Positions 48,541 to 59,091 of a stretch of 64,000 nucleotides of DNA are shown one piece after another (the stretch's first letter is position 1; the number at the start of each line of letters is the position of its first letter). Origin of the DNA: Cryptomeria japonica (Eukaryota; Streptophyta; Pinopsida; Cupressales; Cupressaceae). Location: assembly GCF_030272615.1 (NCBI RefSeq), contig NC_081406.1:458826072-458890071 (forward strand), read 5' to 3'. The notes under the pieces were generated by a model, which did not search any database, was not told where the DNA came from, and saw nothing but the letters and a program-made list of their open reading frames with translations. The position numbers were made by a program, and so were the translations under genes.

Positions 48541-49654
48541 GTATGAAATCATCAAATCCAAGCTAATTAGACTAAAAGGATGAATCACAAAATCCTTAAC
48601 TAATTAAATCGATTTTAAACACTGTATAATGAAATAAATGATAGAAATAGAAAGATTAAACTAAATTAGAACTCCATATTCTCCACTTGTGCTTCCATTG
48701 TTCTTCTCCATAAATGTTGGTGTAGGTGGCTCTCAGGTATTGCACTGATTTCCTACATAAGATGGACAATAACTTTGAAGACTCTGATTCTAGCTTGAAT
48801 TGAGAAAAAGAGGTTGAATTTATATATTTTCAACACAAAGAAGGTGAGAATTTGAACTCAAGTGTTGATTGATAGACAACTAAAACTGATTGATCTGTTA
48901 ACTCGTTAGATTGATCTATTAACATAATTGATTGAGGAGTCAACTCAATTGATTAACTAGTAGACTGAATAGACTAGCTAGTTGATTGAGTTGATGAATT
49001 AGATGCCTGAATTGATTGGAGAGATAAGTAGATTAATTGATCATTCAGAAAAGGTGATTGAGAGTTAAAAAGGGTGATCGATGAGATAGCTGCGTTAACT
49101 AATTAGATAACAGATTTGATCAATCAATTCAGATTTTATCATGTGTTGTAGGGATTTAAAATGGAATTTGATTTTCATTTTCAATTTGGATTTAAATTTG
49201 GACTTTCGAATGCTAAAATGCACATGAAATTAACTAAAATTCAGATTTGGTGAAAAATGAATTTGGAAGAAATTAAATTAATTGATATGAAGTGAAATTC
49301 GAATCAGTGGAAAATGACATGAAATTAGATGGAATTAATTGGAATTATAATTTGGGGATTGGAAGAATTAATTAATTGAAATGAAATTATTTAATCATAG
49401 GAAATTGAATTAATTAAATCATAATGATTATTTAACTAAGGAAATTCTTGCAATTAATTAAATAATTGATATTTAATTAATAATTGAGATAGGGTTAATA
49501 GATTAAATGATGAAATGATAAGAATTTGATAATTAAAAATGTTAAATGTTCTGATCAGAATAAATATTTAACTTAATCAAATAATTAAAGAATTACTTAA
49601 TTAAATAGATGAATAATTAGTGTAGAATTAATGAGATATTTTTAGGTGTCTACA
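48541..49654 (-). repeat. Gypsy 5' LTR, minus orientation
   Basis: Read in minus it begins TGTAGACACCTAAAAATATC at 49654 and ends near 48541, before the putative PBS. The centre (48880-49130) is crowded with TTGATTGA and GTTGAT words. The right end is sharp; the left border is approximate. Confidence 0.6.
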
Positions 49655-50270
49655 CTAATATTATTAGATAATTGTATAAATATAATTTTTTAAATTAAAT
49701 AATTAATTAAAAATATTGAAAATAAATTAAAATAAAATATTAAAAAATGAATCTATTATTTCATAATTAAAATTTATTAAAAAAAAAAAAAATTATTAAC
49801 AAATCTTAAGGAAAATTAATTTCTTTTAATAAAATATGTTTTTTTATATTTTATACAATAATAGTAAATATAATAGTTTGAAATAAAATAAAATAAATTT
49901 TAATAAATGAAATAGCTTTAAAACTTATGTCATTTTAGATTTTCTCAAGACTATTGAAAATACCTATACCAATTTATATAATGTATACAATAATATTATA
50001 AAAAATATATAATATTCTAAATGTGATTATTCTCAAGTAAATAAAATAATCTAAACCTATATATGTACAGCATGTAGAGTTCGAACTCAACGCGATGTTG
50101 CATTAATTAGATAACGAAAAATGGCTATTAATAGATAATGAAAATGACAATGAATTTATAAAATTGCCAATAAAATATTTAGTTTTCCATAAATAACAAA
50201 ATATTAGCCAATAAAATTAAATAATTTTCAAATGGTAGGTAAAAATCGCTAATACACTATAAGGGGCAGA
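49655..50270. other. AT-rich stretch without genes
   Basis: Very AT-rich text dominated by AATTAA and ATAATA words. No ORF of note. Confidence 0.6.
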
Positions 50271-50346
50271 AGAAGCAATAAACAGAAGAGAGAGGATAGA
50301 GCCAAAGAGAAGGGTATTATTGGTGTGCTGGATTACATAAAGAAAA

Positions 50347-50371
50347 CCAAGGGAGGAGGAGTCTCCCTTGG
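50347..50371 (+). other. hairpin just upstream of the LINE start codon
   Basis: CCAAGGGAG (50347-50355) and CTCCCTTGG (50363-50371) form a perfect 9-bp stem with a 7-base loop, 6 bases before the ATG at 50378. Confidence 0.75.
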
Positions 50372-50377
50372 AAATCA

Positions 50378-51450
50378 ATGAAAATAACAACATGGAATGT
50401 CAGGGGTCTATCGGCCCCTGACAAAAAATGCTTGGTCAAGAGGGCTTTTTAAAGAATTTCAAGAGACATCATCATGTTGCAAGAGACCAAGCTCAATGAA
50501 GACAAAGATTTCTTTTTCAAATCTTTAAGTAGGATGTGGGATAGTGTCTTTCAAGAGGCAAAAGGCTCCATGGGTGGAATGGCGACTCTATGGAATCCAG
50601 ATAAAGTGACAGCAGAATTGATTAATAAGCAAGATAATTGGATGCACTGTAAAGCAGGAACATTGCAGGAAGATTTGGAATTCTCCCTAGTCAATGTTTA
50701 TGGACCGACAAAGACAGAGGAAAAGAAAAGGGTTTGGAAAGAAATTACAGATCAGATCAGAATGTTCGATCCAGAGAAAACAATTGTAGCAGGAGATTTT
50801 AATGCAATCCTCAACAATGATGAAAAATGTGGAGGTTTAAGAATGAATACCCGAGTGATGGAAGATTTTAGAGATTTTGTACAAAATAATAACCTTTTTG
50901 ATGTTGTTCCTAAAACTGGAAATTTCACTTGGACCAATTGGAGGGAAAACTTTTGCAGAATTTCTGAGAGATTGGACAGAATATTTGTTGGTTCGTTTTG
51001 GATAAGAGGTAGTTTTGATCTGGAATCAAAAATCCAGCCCATAACACTTTCAGACCATTACCCGGATCAGTTAACTTGAACAATACCATTGATGAAGGTG
51101 AAAAGCAACTTCAAGTTCTTAAGCATGTGGTGGAGAGATTCAAACTTTGAAGAAAACATGGAAAAATGGTGGAAAGAATGTAAAGATATTAAAGGCACTC
51201 CTAGTTTTTGTTTTGTTCAAAAGTTAAAATATCTCAAAAACAAGATCAAAATATGGAATGTGGCTTCCTTCAAGAACATCTTTGCTGAAAAAATTAGAGT
51301 GGAAGAGGAACTAAATAGGATTAATAATCTGGTGATAGAGAAGGGGATGACGAATGAAGAATTCCATGAAGAGAATTCCCTTAAAGCGGAACTGGAAAAA
51401 ATACTCCTGAGAGAAGAAATGTATTGGAGGGACAGATCCAGGGAATTATG
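50378..51450 (+). pseudogene. L1-type LINE ORF2, endonuclease part, truncated before RT
   Basis: From the ATG at 50378 the frame reads TWNVRGLSAPDKK, hits a TAA at about 50450, and goes on to 51079. It shows the endonuclease/exonuclease/phosphatase motifs: LQETKL (catalytic Glu), VNVYGPT, AGDFNAIL (Asp/Asn pair), GNFTWTNWR, ERLDRIFV and the terminal SDHYP (Ser-Asp-His). These are the residues that nick target DNA in target-primed reverse transcription. After a frame change near 51080 a second reading (51089-51450) covers the linker to RT (FLSMWWRDSNFEENMEKWW ... YWRDRSRELC). Homologues then enter the RT domain, but here the text changes at about 51450 into a purine-rich duplicated block. A hairpin lies just before the start codon. 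Confidence 0.88.
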
Positions 51451-51530
51451 TCTTAACAACAAAGAAACAAAGAAGAAGAAAGAGTCGCTATCTTAACAAC
51501 AAAAAAACAAAGAAGAAGAAAGAGTCGCTG
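51451..51530 (+). repeat. 40-bp tandem duplication at the LINE/gene junction
   Basis: 51451-51490 and 51491-51530 are the same 40 bases except for two or so changes. They start TCTTAACAAC and end GAGTCGCT. The block joins the LINE remnant to the 5' side of the AAA/bromodomain gene. Confidence 0.9.
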
Positions 51531-51572
51531 TTTGTAGATCGCTATCTGTAGCTACTTTGTTTTGTATAAGCT

Positions 51573-51833
51573 ATGGATGGAAAAGCGTCAACCTCCCCTT
51601 CGCCCGCAAAACGCAGTGGAGAGTCAAAGAAATAGAAACAGAAGGAGAAGAAGAATTCGCAAAAGAGAGCCCTACGCAGGAGGTAGAATCTCCACCACAG
51701 CCTGCAGATGTATCATGACAAGCATAAGCACGAGCATAGTCCCAGGCTCAAGAAAAGGTGCCTTGTATCGACCTCCCGCCTCACTAAAATGCTGCAGCCC
51801 ACACCTAATCTACGCAATGCAACTTATTTAAGT
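51573..51833 (+). pseudogene. ATAD2-like exon 1 (N-terminus)
   Basis: Reading from ATG 51573 starts MDGKASTSPSPAKRSGESKK and meets TAG at 51633-51635 and 51684-51686; both fit CAG to TAG. The end of the exon (RLTKMLQPTPNLRNATYL) resembles the conserved SQIAKML block of the Arabidopsis protein. The donor is GTAAGT at 51834. The phase (87 codons) agrees with exon 2. Confidence 0.65.
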
Positions 51834-52110
51834 GTAAGTCAATCTCTTACAATGCGTCTCTATTTTTATCGCGGCTGGAAAATCCAACAAGTGATGTGTA
51901 CAGAAATAATTGGTTGTGTTCCTGAGATGGTGTTTCACTCCTTGTGTGCAATGTTTTAGTTTGCCCCAATTTGCCACCATATTTCTCCTCGCATTTTTAT
52001 TGTATGCGAAAATGCATGCGGTTTAGAATGATAAAACTTTCTTTTGCCAGAGGATGTTTCCTTGTGTCATAAGCTTTATTCTATTTGTATGGGTTCATGA
52101 TTTATCATTC

Positions 52111-52332
52111 TTATGTATTGTCAACTCAGATTTAAATGATGTTTTAGTGTATGCAAAAACCCCTTCTATTTTTTCTTTTTCCCCTCTTTTAAGAGGATGT
52201 ATAATTCTGGCTGTATCCAATCTTATGTATTTGCAACTCAGATTTAGATGATGTTTTAGTGTATGCGAAAACCCCTTCTATTTTTTTTTCCCCTCTTTCA
52301 AGACGATGCATAATTCTGGCTGTATCCAATTT
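52111..52332. repeat. tandem duplication, two copies of about 112 bp
   Basis: 52111-52222 and 52223-52332 share TTATGTATT, AACTCAGATTTA, GATGTTTTAGTGTATGC and TAATTCTGGCTGTATCCAAT. The second copy has a longer T-run and minor changes. Confidence 0.88.
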
Positions 52333-52984
52333 TCAATTCGCTTGGGTTTATCACCAGGGACCTAAACCCACAAGAATTGAACACTTTCCTTTTGGTGATT
52401 GCTCCAACTTGTATGCTACAGTTCCATTGATGGTTTTCATTTTTGCAATGGCTTAGGTTTTGTTATGGAATATAACTGAGGTCTTATTTATAAATTTGGA
52501 GCGAGTAGGGTTGTATAGTTCAAAGCAACATAAGGTAAATGGAAAAAACAAATCATCTAGTGGAATGCTTGCATGAATGTACTTTCATACATCAAAATGG
52601 TGTCTTATTTGGTGGTGATCTTAAAAAACTGATATCTTGTTTGGTGGTGATCTAGTATAGGAGTTGTCCTCCTAATTTTCTTTTTAGATGTCTATGAAGT
52701 TATCCGATTGTCCATGAACTTGAAGTTTGGAAGATATATAACATTTTTTCAGCTTTACATAGGGTAGAATAATCTCCTACTCCAAGGGAATTTGTTGTTA
52801 TATTCTTAAGTCTTAACAGCTTCAGTTGATATCATAGTTAATGAACACTTATTGTAAAGATATGTCAATAACAATGCAGTGTTTGTAGCCAAATGAAGAA
52901 ATACATCATATAAATGTAAACCAAATTCTTTGTTAATGGTGGACATTATTATAATTTCTTGGATTATATTTCATGCCTGTGTGC

Positions 52985-53330
52985 ACTTCATGTCTTATGG
53001 TACTTATGTATACTTGCTTCATGCCTTAAGTGAATTCATGTGTACACTTCATGCTTTACATGTATTCATGCCTTATGTGTATATTCAATGTTTTGCATGG
53101 ATGCTTCTTGCCTTATGTAATTCATTTGTATACTTTGTACTTTACACCTTACATGTATTCGTGTGTATGACTCATGCCTTATGTATTCATCTGTATGCTT
53201 CATACTTGATGTATTGGATTCATTCATAAAGTGTTTCTGCATACCTTTCTCATGTATGCTTCCGCCTCTATGTGTATTGCCACCCATGTGTTCATCCATG
53301 GATGTGCTTTGTATCTTATGCAATTGTTTC
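52985..53330. repeat. degenerate tandem repeat rich in TTCATGCCTTATGTGTAT
   Basis: Many variants of TTCATGCCTTATGTGTATT recur at 20-40 base spacing. Open frames on both strands here only reflect the repeat. Confidence 0.7.
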
Positions 53331-54845
53331 ATGTACTTATAGCATGAATTCTTTTTGTTTTGAACGAATGCCCCTTATCTTACATGTTTCAACGTGATTG
53401 AATATGCTTAGTTATTCCATGAGTATGCTTTATGAGTACTTATAAATGGGGTGATTGTTTTAAATCACCTAGGCCCTTCTTTTTGCAAACATGGGTTTCA
53501 TACTCCTAATAACATGGGAAGGACAACATAGGGATTACTGAAACATGATGATACTATGAAAATCTATAGGATGGAAGCATGTGTACGAGTAATATAGGAA
53601 GGAAGAATGTGTAAGAGTACAATTGCTCAAACCATGAGGTGATAATATAAGAACTTGATGAGTATAGAGATTTTGCCCATAAATCGTCATAAGAGGAGAA
53701 AGGAAACATGTTGAGAATGCAGTCAGACAAAGATAATATTAGCCATGTTCAATTTATTCATGATATATTTAATACCAATCTACCACCTAAGTTTACCAAT
53801 ACATCAATATCCAATCATAACAATCTATATGGTTACAGACTGTACGACACGAAGGAGTGATACCAGACTTAATTAATTGAGATCTTATTCATTACCCACC
53901 TCTATTTGGTAACTATGATGTTAGTGACATTCACGCTGCCCACTGAAATTTCTCATTGACTAAACATTTTCCAATATTAATACATACTCTTTATGGATGT
54001 TAAGATTAATCCAAGTTATTATTATTAACTTTTCATGTTGTCATCTAGATCAAACATCTTGCACATTCTCTAATTAATACAACCTCTACATTTTGGGAAA
54101 TTTATCCCTCTAATTGAGGATTCAGACATATTCATCCAACAAATTATAAATCAATAAATTTAGACATATCTCATATATGTATTCCTCTCATGAACAGTAT
54201 GTAATGATAGAGTAAAATCATCATTTGTGGTTTCCTTACAATAACTCCTGCAATCAGAAGTGATACTCAAAAACAGTATTTATCATTTCACAAACTGCTT
54301 ATCACAAATTGTTATGTTCAAAATTTGTACCAAGCGTGACTAAACATAAATCATTTGCCACAATATCAAACCCCTTTACAAATGTTATAGCATTTTATCA
54401 TCTCGCGAGCCATGGTGTTAGGCTACAACTACCATACAAAACAACAATATTCAGTGAACAAATTTCTAAGGGCCCCATTCTATAAGGCATAGTCAGCATG
54501 ATAATCTCACAATTAAGATGTTAGGCTACAACTACCATACTAAAGCTCTATAATTTGTTAATGTAAGTTTTAAACTGAGTCTATTTTCTTCTTTGTTTCA
54601 GTATGCTAGTGTTCTTCAGCATTTTACTTGGCAGAGATGAATATTTATGCTGATTTAAATAATAAATCATTTTTACTTTGAAACTTTTCTTCACTTCTCA
54701 TTGATCTGTGCTTTTTGAGTCATGGATACTTGAGACTTTTGTTTGTTACAATACATCCGTCATTCTATGCTTTTTTATGTAGATCATTGTGGATTTCTCA
54801 ATTATCTTGTAAAAACCTCTAAATTATTTTGATTTCTTTTCTCAG

Positions 54846-54896
54846 GTGCATAAAACTACTGGTCCTTCGAATCAGACAGAGAGCATGAATGTGCAG
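54846..54896 (+). pseudogene. ATAD2-like exon 2
   Basis: CTCAG acceptor, 17 codons (VHKTTGPSNQTESMNVQ), donor GTAACC. Phase 0 at both ends. Confidence 0.6.
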
Positions 54897-55011
54897 GTAA
54901 CCGATAGAGTTCTCAGCTGCTCTTTCCAAGAAATTTGTACTCGTTATGTTGTCAAATATGTAGGCATCTTTCATGATTAGATTTGTATGCTGAAGTTGCT
55001 TATACTAGCAG

Positions 55012-55116
55012 TCACATACGTCCACTCCACCTCGTTCTACAAGAAACAGGACAAATTCTGTCAATTTAGAGGATTATGAAACAGATAACATAGACACAGA
55101 GGATGCAGATCTGATG
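55012..55116 (+). pseudogene. ATAD2-like exon 3
   Basis: The acceptor is at 55010-55011. 35 codons including RSTRNRTNSVNLEDYETD, which matches the RRSTRKRRISVNLEDY-like block of the family. Donor GTAGGA at 55117. Confidence 0.75.
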
Positions 55117-55224
55117 GTAGGATTTTCTCCAATCTCCATTGTTTTTGGTTTTTGTGAAGATATAACTTCTCTTGCCCAATACTTTGTTGCATAATATTAG
55201 AATTTTGGGTATCAATGGCTGTAG

Positions 55225-57021
55225 AGACAAACATATCGGCCAGCTACTATTAAAGTTGAGAATAACCCTAGCCAGGATGAGCAGTCCAGTCCAATGCAAG
55301 AGAAGAGGACAAGAGATACTATATCTTTGCCACGGCGAGAAGGACTTCGACCTTGAAAGTCAACCATTCGATATTCTTCTCAAGATTCTGAAGACCGGGA
55401 ATGCACAGAGGAGGAAGATGATAGAAATAAAGGGGAGGCTGGGGATGAAGGAGAGGAAGATGAAGTTGATGAAGTTGAGGAAGAGGGTGAGGAGGGTAAA
55501 GAACAAGAAGGAAGGAGACAGTATGCTCTCCGAAATCGCACTGAGGTGACAAGGTTTTCTCTTGAAAAAGAAGAAAAGCAACGACTGCAGTCTCCACCAC
55601 GAAAAGTACTGCATAAAGGAATGAGAATAAAAAATGCACGTGATCTGAGACGAGGTGGCTCAAGGGCGGAAAAACATCATTGTGCACAAAGAGTTGATTA
55701 TTCAGATGATTCTGTTCTTGTGGATGAGATGGATCAGGGTCTTGTTGGTTCATCATCATGGATGCATGTGGGAAATACAAACTTTGGTCAGCAATGGGTT
55801 TGTGGTGGACTTGACATGCATAACGCAACTGCATGGGATTTGAAAGTTGCAGCATCTGGATGGGGACACCAAGGTGATATGTTTGGTTATGGAGGTGTCG
55901 GTGCACAACCTGCTGAGCCTAGTTCAAAAGGTGGAGCTGACATTCAACCCTTGCAGGTTGATAAAACAGTGAGTTTTAATGATATTGGAGGGCTTTCTGA
56001 CCACATTGATGCATTGAAAGAAATGGTTTTTTTCCCTCTTCTCTATCCTGCTTTCTTTGCAAATTATCACATCTCTCCTCCAAGGGGAGTCTTATTGTGT
56101 GGTCCTCCGGGAACTGGAAAAATGTTGATTGCAAGGCCTTTAGCATGTGCAGCTTCCAAGGCAGGACAAAAAGTAAACTTTTACATGCGAAAGGGAGCTG
56201 ATGTGCTCAGCAAGTGGGTTGGGGAAGCTAAGCGGCAGCTGAAATTACTTTTGGAAGAAGCACAAAGGAACCAGCCATCCATAGTATTTTTTGATGAAAT
56301 AGATGGTCTTGCCCCAATGAGGTCTAGTAAACAAGAACAAATTCACAATTCTATTGTATCTACGCTTCTTGCTCTAATGGATGGTCTAGACTCTAGAGGT
56401 CAAGTAGTGCTTATTGGAGCGACAAACAGGATTGATGCTATTGATGGAGCTCTTCGCCGGCCTAGTCGGTTTGATCGTGAATTTGTATTTTCCTTACCCG
56501 ATTGTAAAGCACGAGCTGAGATATTAAAGATCCACACAAGAAAGTGGAAGAATCCTTTATCAGAGGAATTAAGAATGGAATTAGTAGCAGCTTGTATGGG
56601 GTATTGTGGTGCTGATTTAAAAGCTTTGTGCATAGAAGCTGTAATTAATGCTTTCCGTGAGAAATATCCTCAAATATACACTAGTGATGATAAGTTTGTC
56701 ATAGATTTGGATTCTGTGAAAGTAGAGAAGCATGATTTCTTGGAAGCTATGTCTACTATTACTCCTGCTGCCCATAGAGGTGCAATAGTACAGTCAACGC
56801 CATTGTCCCCAGTAATAGCTCCATGCTTACAAGGACAACTAAAAATAATCAGTGATTATATTTCTGACATCTTCTACATAGTGGCCAAGGGTGATAAAAA
56901 AGATTCGCTGAATGACAGTTCTCGCCATCTTGCCAAGTTACTTGGATTTCCCTATGGCTCTTCCATTCCATTTGTTTACAGACCAAGACTTCTACTTTGT
57001 GGGAAGGAGGGTGCTGGCTTG
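55225..57021 (+). pseudogene. ATAD2-like exon 4 (acidic region, AAA module)
   Basis: The acceptor CTGTAG precedes 599 codons. The text starts RQTYRP, meets TGA at 55354 (R-P-stop-K, fits CGA to TGA), and passes an acidic stretch and RRQYALRNRTEVTRF. From about 55975 it covers the AAA domain. Walker A is GPPGTGK followed by Met (56122-56124), where the family has Thr. Walker B FFDEIDG is intact (about 56290). The family GEAERQ motif reads GEAKRQ (AAG at 56230-56232). The arginine-finger region reads RRPSRFDRE instead of RRPGRFDRE (AGT at 56464). The text from 55546 to 57021 is open. Donor GTACGG. Confidence 0.85.
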
Positions 57022-57154
57022 GTACGGTTAGAAATTGCTTTCATAGATGTTTACACATCTATAACATGAGTCTATTTTTTAAAACTTTTGAATTGGCTGG
57101 CTTCTAATCTAGCTACATTTCTAAATGATGCTATATTTCTACTTTTCTTGCGAG

Positions 57155-57343
57155 GATCACATTGGCCCTGCCGTTTTACACAAATTAGAGAGGTTCCCTG
57201 TGCATTGTCTTGGGCTTCCATCACTTTTGTCCGACCCAAGTGCACGGACCCCTGAGGAAGCACTAGTACACATTGTGGGAGAAGCAAGGAGGACTACTCC
57301 TTCTATCTTGTATCTGCCTCAACTTCAACTTTGGTTGGAGACG
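57155..57343 (+). pseudogene. ATAD2-like exon 5 (second AAA-like region)
   Basis: The acceptor GCGAG precedes 63 codons (DHIGPAVLHKLERFPVH, LGLPSLLSDPSARTPEEALV, ARRTTPSILYLPQLQLW), a good match to the family. Donor GTGTGT. Confidence 0.82.
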
Positions 57344-57495
57344 GTGTGTATATCATTACATTAGTACACTTATACTTTTAAAGCTCTGTGCCTTTGGGAT
57401 TTCCTGTGATATATTTGAAATCGCTTTGTTTTTATTGCTAGAGCTTCCTAAAATGACTATATATCTGATTTTGTTTGTTTCATTGAGCTTCATAG

Positions 57496-57642
57496 GCCCA
57501 TGATCAGCTAAGAGCTGTTCTACTATCTATACTGGAAGAATTGCCATCAGACCTTCCTTTATTACTTCTTGCAACCTCCTCTGTACCCTCTGATGAATTC
57601 GATGGAGAAGCTGCATCCTTGTTTGGTCGTCGCTATATGCAT
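57496..57642 (+). pseudogene. ATAD2-like exon 6 (3' border unsure)
   Basis: The acceptor CATAG precedes AHDQLRAVLLSILEELPSDL and PLLLLATSSVPSDEF. A candidate donor GTATCA at 57643 leaves phase 0, while exon 7 needs two bases carried over. The true donor may be lost, or a small exon may lie near 57689-57745. Confidence 0.65.
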
Positions 57643-57913
57643 GTATCAAGGACATCATTGTCTTAGTTTTTGTATTTTTTCTGCTTAGTTTGTTCAAGAT
57701 TATGCTAAAGCACGTGAATCCATTCTGTATAGCATTGAGTACAAGGTACCTCGTTAGCTTCTGACTCTGTATAAATTGAATTTGTCATTGAATTGAGTGT
57801 ACATGAATTCGATGGTATCTGGTACACCTTGAATGCATTGCAAATTTTATTTTGGTTTAGTATAATAGAAGGTAAAATCCTGAATGGATTACATTCTTTT
57901 GCTTTATGTGCAG

Positions 57914-58159
57914 TTACCAAGTAGAAAAACCAAGTTCAGATGACAGGTGTAGATTCATCTTGCAACTGGTTGATGCTATTCTTACTATCCCTGATCAACA
58001 AGTAGTAATTACTCCTAAAAAGAATGTTTCTAATTCTGAACTTCCAAAGGTACCAAAAGCAGCAAGAGGACCAAGTGAAACTGAGCTACGTGCCCAGGTA
58101 GAAGCAGAGGAGCATGCTATTCGACGACTCCGAATGTGTCTTCGGGATGTCTGCAGCAG
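57914..58159 (+). pseudogene. ATAD2-like exon 7
   Basis: The acceptor GTGCAG precedes YQVEKPSSDDRCRF and ends with the conserved EEHAIRRLRMCLRDVCSR block. The donor CAG/GTTTTG is weak but in place. Confidence 0.82.
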
Positions 58160-58265
58160 GTTTTGTAGTGATGCATCAATCATTATTTGATTCATTTGTT
58201 GAGGATGTGTTTACCAAGTGAAAATTAATTTTGAGTGCTTATATGTATCCACATACAATGTGCAG

Positions 58266-58452
58266 ACTTCTGTATGAAAAACGGTTCAGTGTCTTCCATT
58301 ACCCTGTCATGGATGAAGACGCTCCTGACTATTATGCAATAGATCAAAATCCAATGGATATTACTACTTTACTGCAGCGAGTAGATAATCGACGTTACTT
58401 GACATGCTCAGCATTCCTGCAAGATGTGGAACTAATTCCAGCCAATGCAAAA
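58266..58452 (+). pseudogene. ATAD2-like exon 8 (bromodomain, first part)
   Basis: The acceptor TGCAG precedes LLYEKRFSVFHYPVMDEDAP and PMDITTLLQRVDNRRYLT, the bromodomain helices Z and A region. Donor GTAAGC. No stops. Confidence 0.85.
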
Positions 58453-58559
58453 GTAAGCATGATTGGACATGCCTATGATCCTATCAGCTTTATGGGGTTG
58501 AACAAAAATTTGTTTTCCATTCATTCCTGATAATAACTATCATTAGTTTTGCATAACAG

Positions 58560-58625
58560 GCATATAATGGTGATGACTACAATGGAGCTCGAATTGTCAG
58601 CAGAGCATATGCACTAAGGGATGCG
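58560..58625 (+). pseudogene. ATAD2-like exon 9 (bromodomain, acetyl-lysine Asn)
   Basis: 22 codons, AYNGDDYNGARIVSRAYALRDA. The Tyr-Asn pair that reads acetyl-lysine is kept. Borders CAG and GTATGG. Confidence 0.83.
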
Positions 58626-58740
58626 GTATGGTTAAATATGCTAATAATAGAGACATACAGTAATCGAAGTTCAAATGTTTTATGTCGAGTAGTAAGCATT
58701 TATTGTTCACTTTGCTAATCCTTGTCTTACGCATAATCAG

Positions 58741-58984
58741 ATTCTTGGCATGCTTTCCCAAATGGATCCTGCACTAGTTGCCTTTTGTGATAAAATTGCT
58801 GCTCCGGGTGGGCCAACTCGTTTGTCAGAGGATTAAACTACAAATTTTCCTTCGAATCCTGTTGCTCAACCAGTTCATATTACAAGAGCAAGTGAATGCT
58901 TAGGCAACGTTCAGCCTGATATGAATGTATCTCAAAGTTACGAGGTCTTGAAGCGCTCAAAGCAGAATAGTGATCCTGATCAAG
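58741..58984 (+). pseudogene. ATAD2-like exon 10 with TAA
   Basis: Starts ILGMLSQMDPALVAFCDKIA, as in the family. TAA at 58834-58836 after RLSED, where CAA is likely. The text continues in frame with PVHITRASECLGNVQPDMN, like the conserved TSARLRNVQPEVN block but with a changed Arg. Confidence 0.82.
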
Positions 58985-59091
58985 GTGGAATTATTCTTTG
59001 CACCATGCCACTTGTAATCCTTTTTTATTTTTGATATTTAGAATTAGAAGCACAATTGTATTGAAATTCTCAGAATGTGTTTTTTCTACAG

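Larger units (their letters stand above)
51834..54845 (+). other. intron 1 (about 3 kb)
   Basis: The long first intron lies between the GTAAGT donor and a CTCAG acceptor. It holds a 112-bp tandem duplication, a degenerate TTCATG/TATGTGTA repeat block and a 21-bp direct repeat pair (54417 and 54520). No other gene seen. Confidence 0.6.

Noticed and set aside
55319-55906. 195-codon minus-strand ORF opposite exon 4
   Set aside because: It is the complement of the acidic and AAA-linker codons of the ATAD2-like gene, whose plus-strand reading matches a known family.
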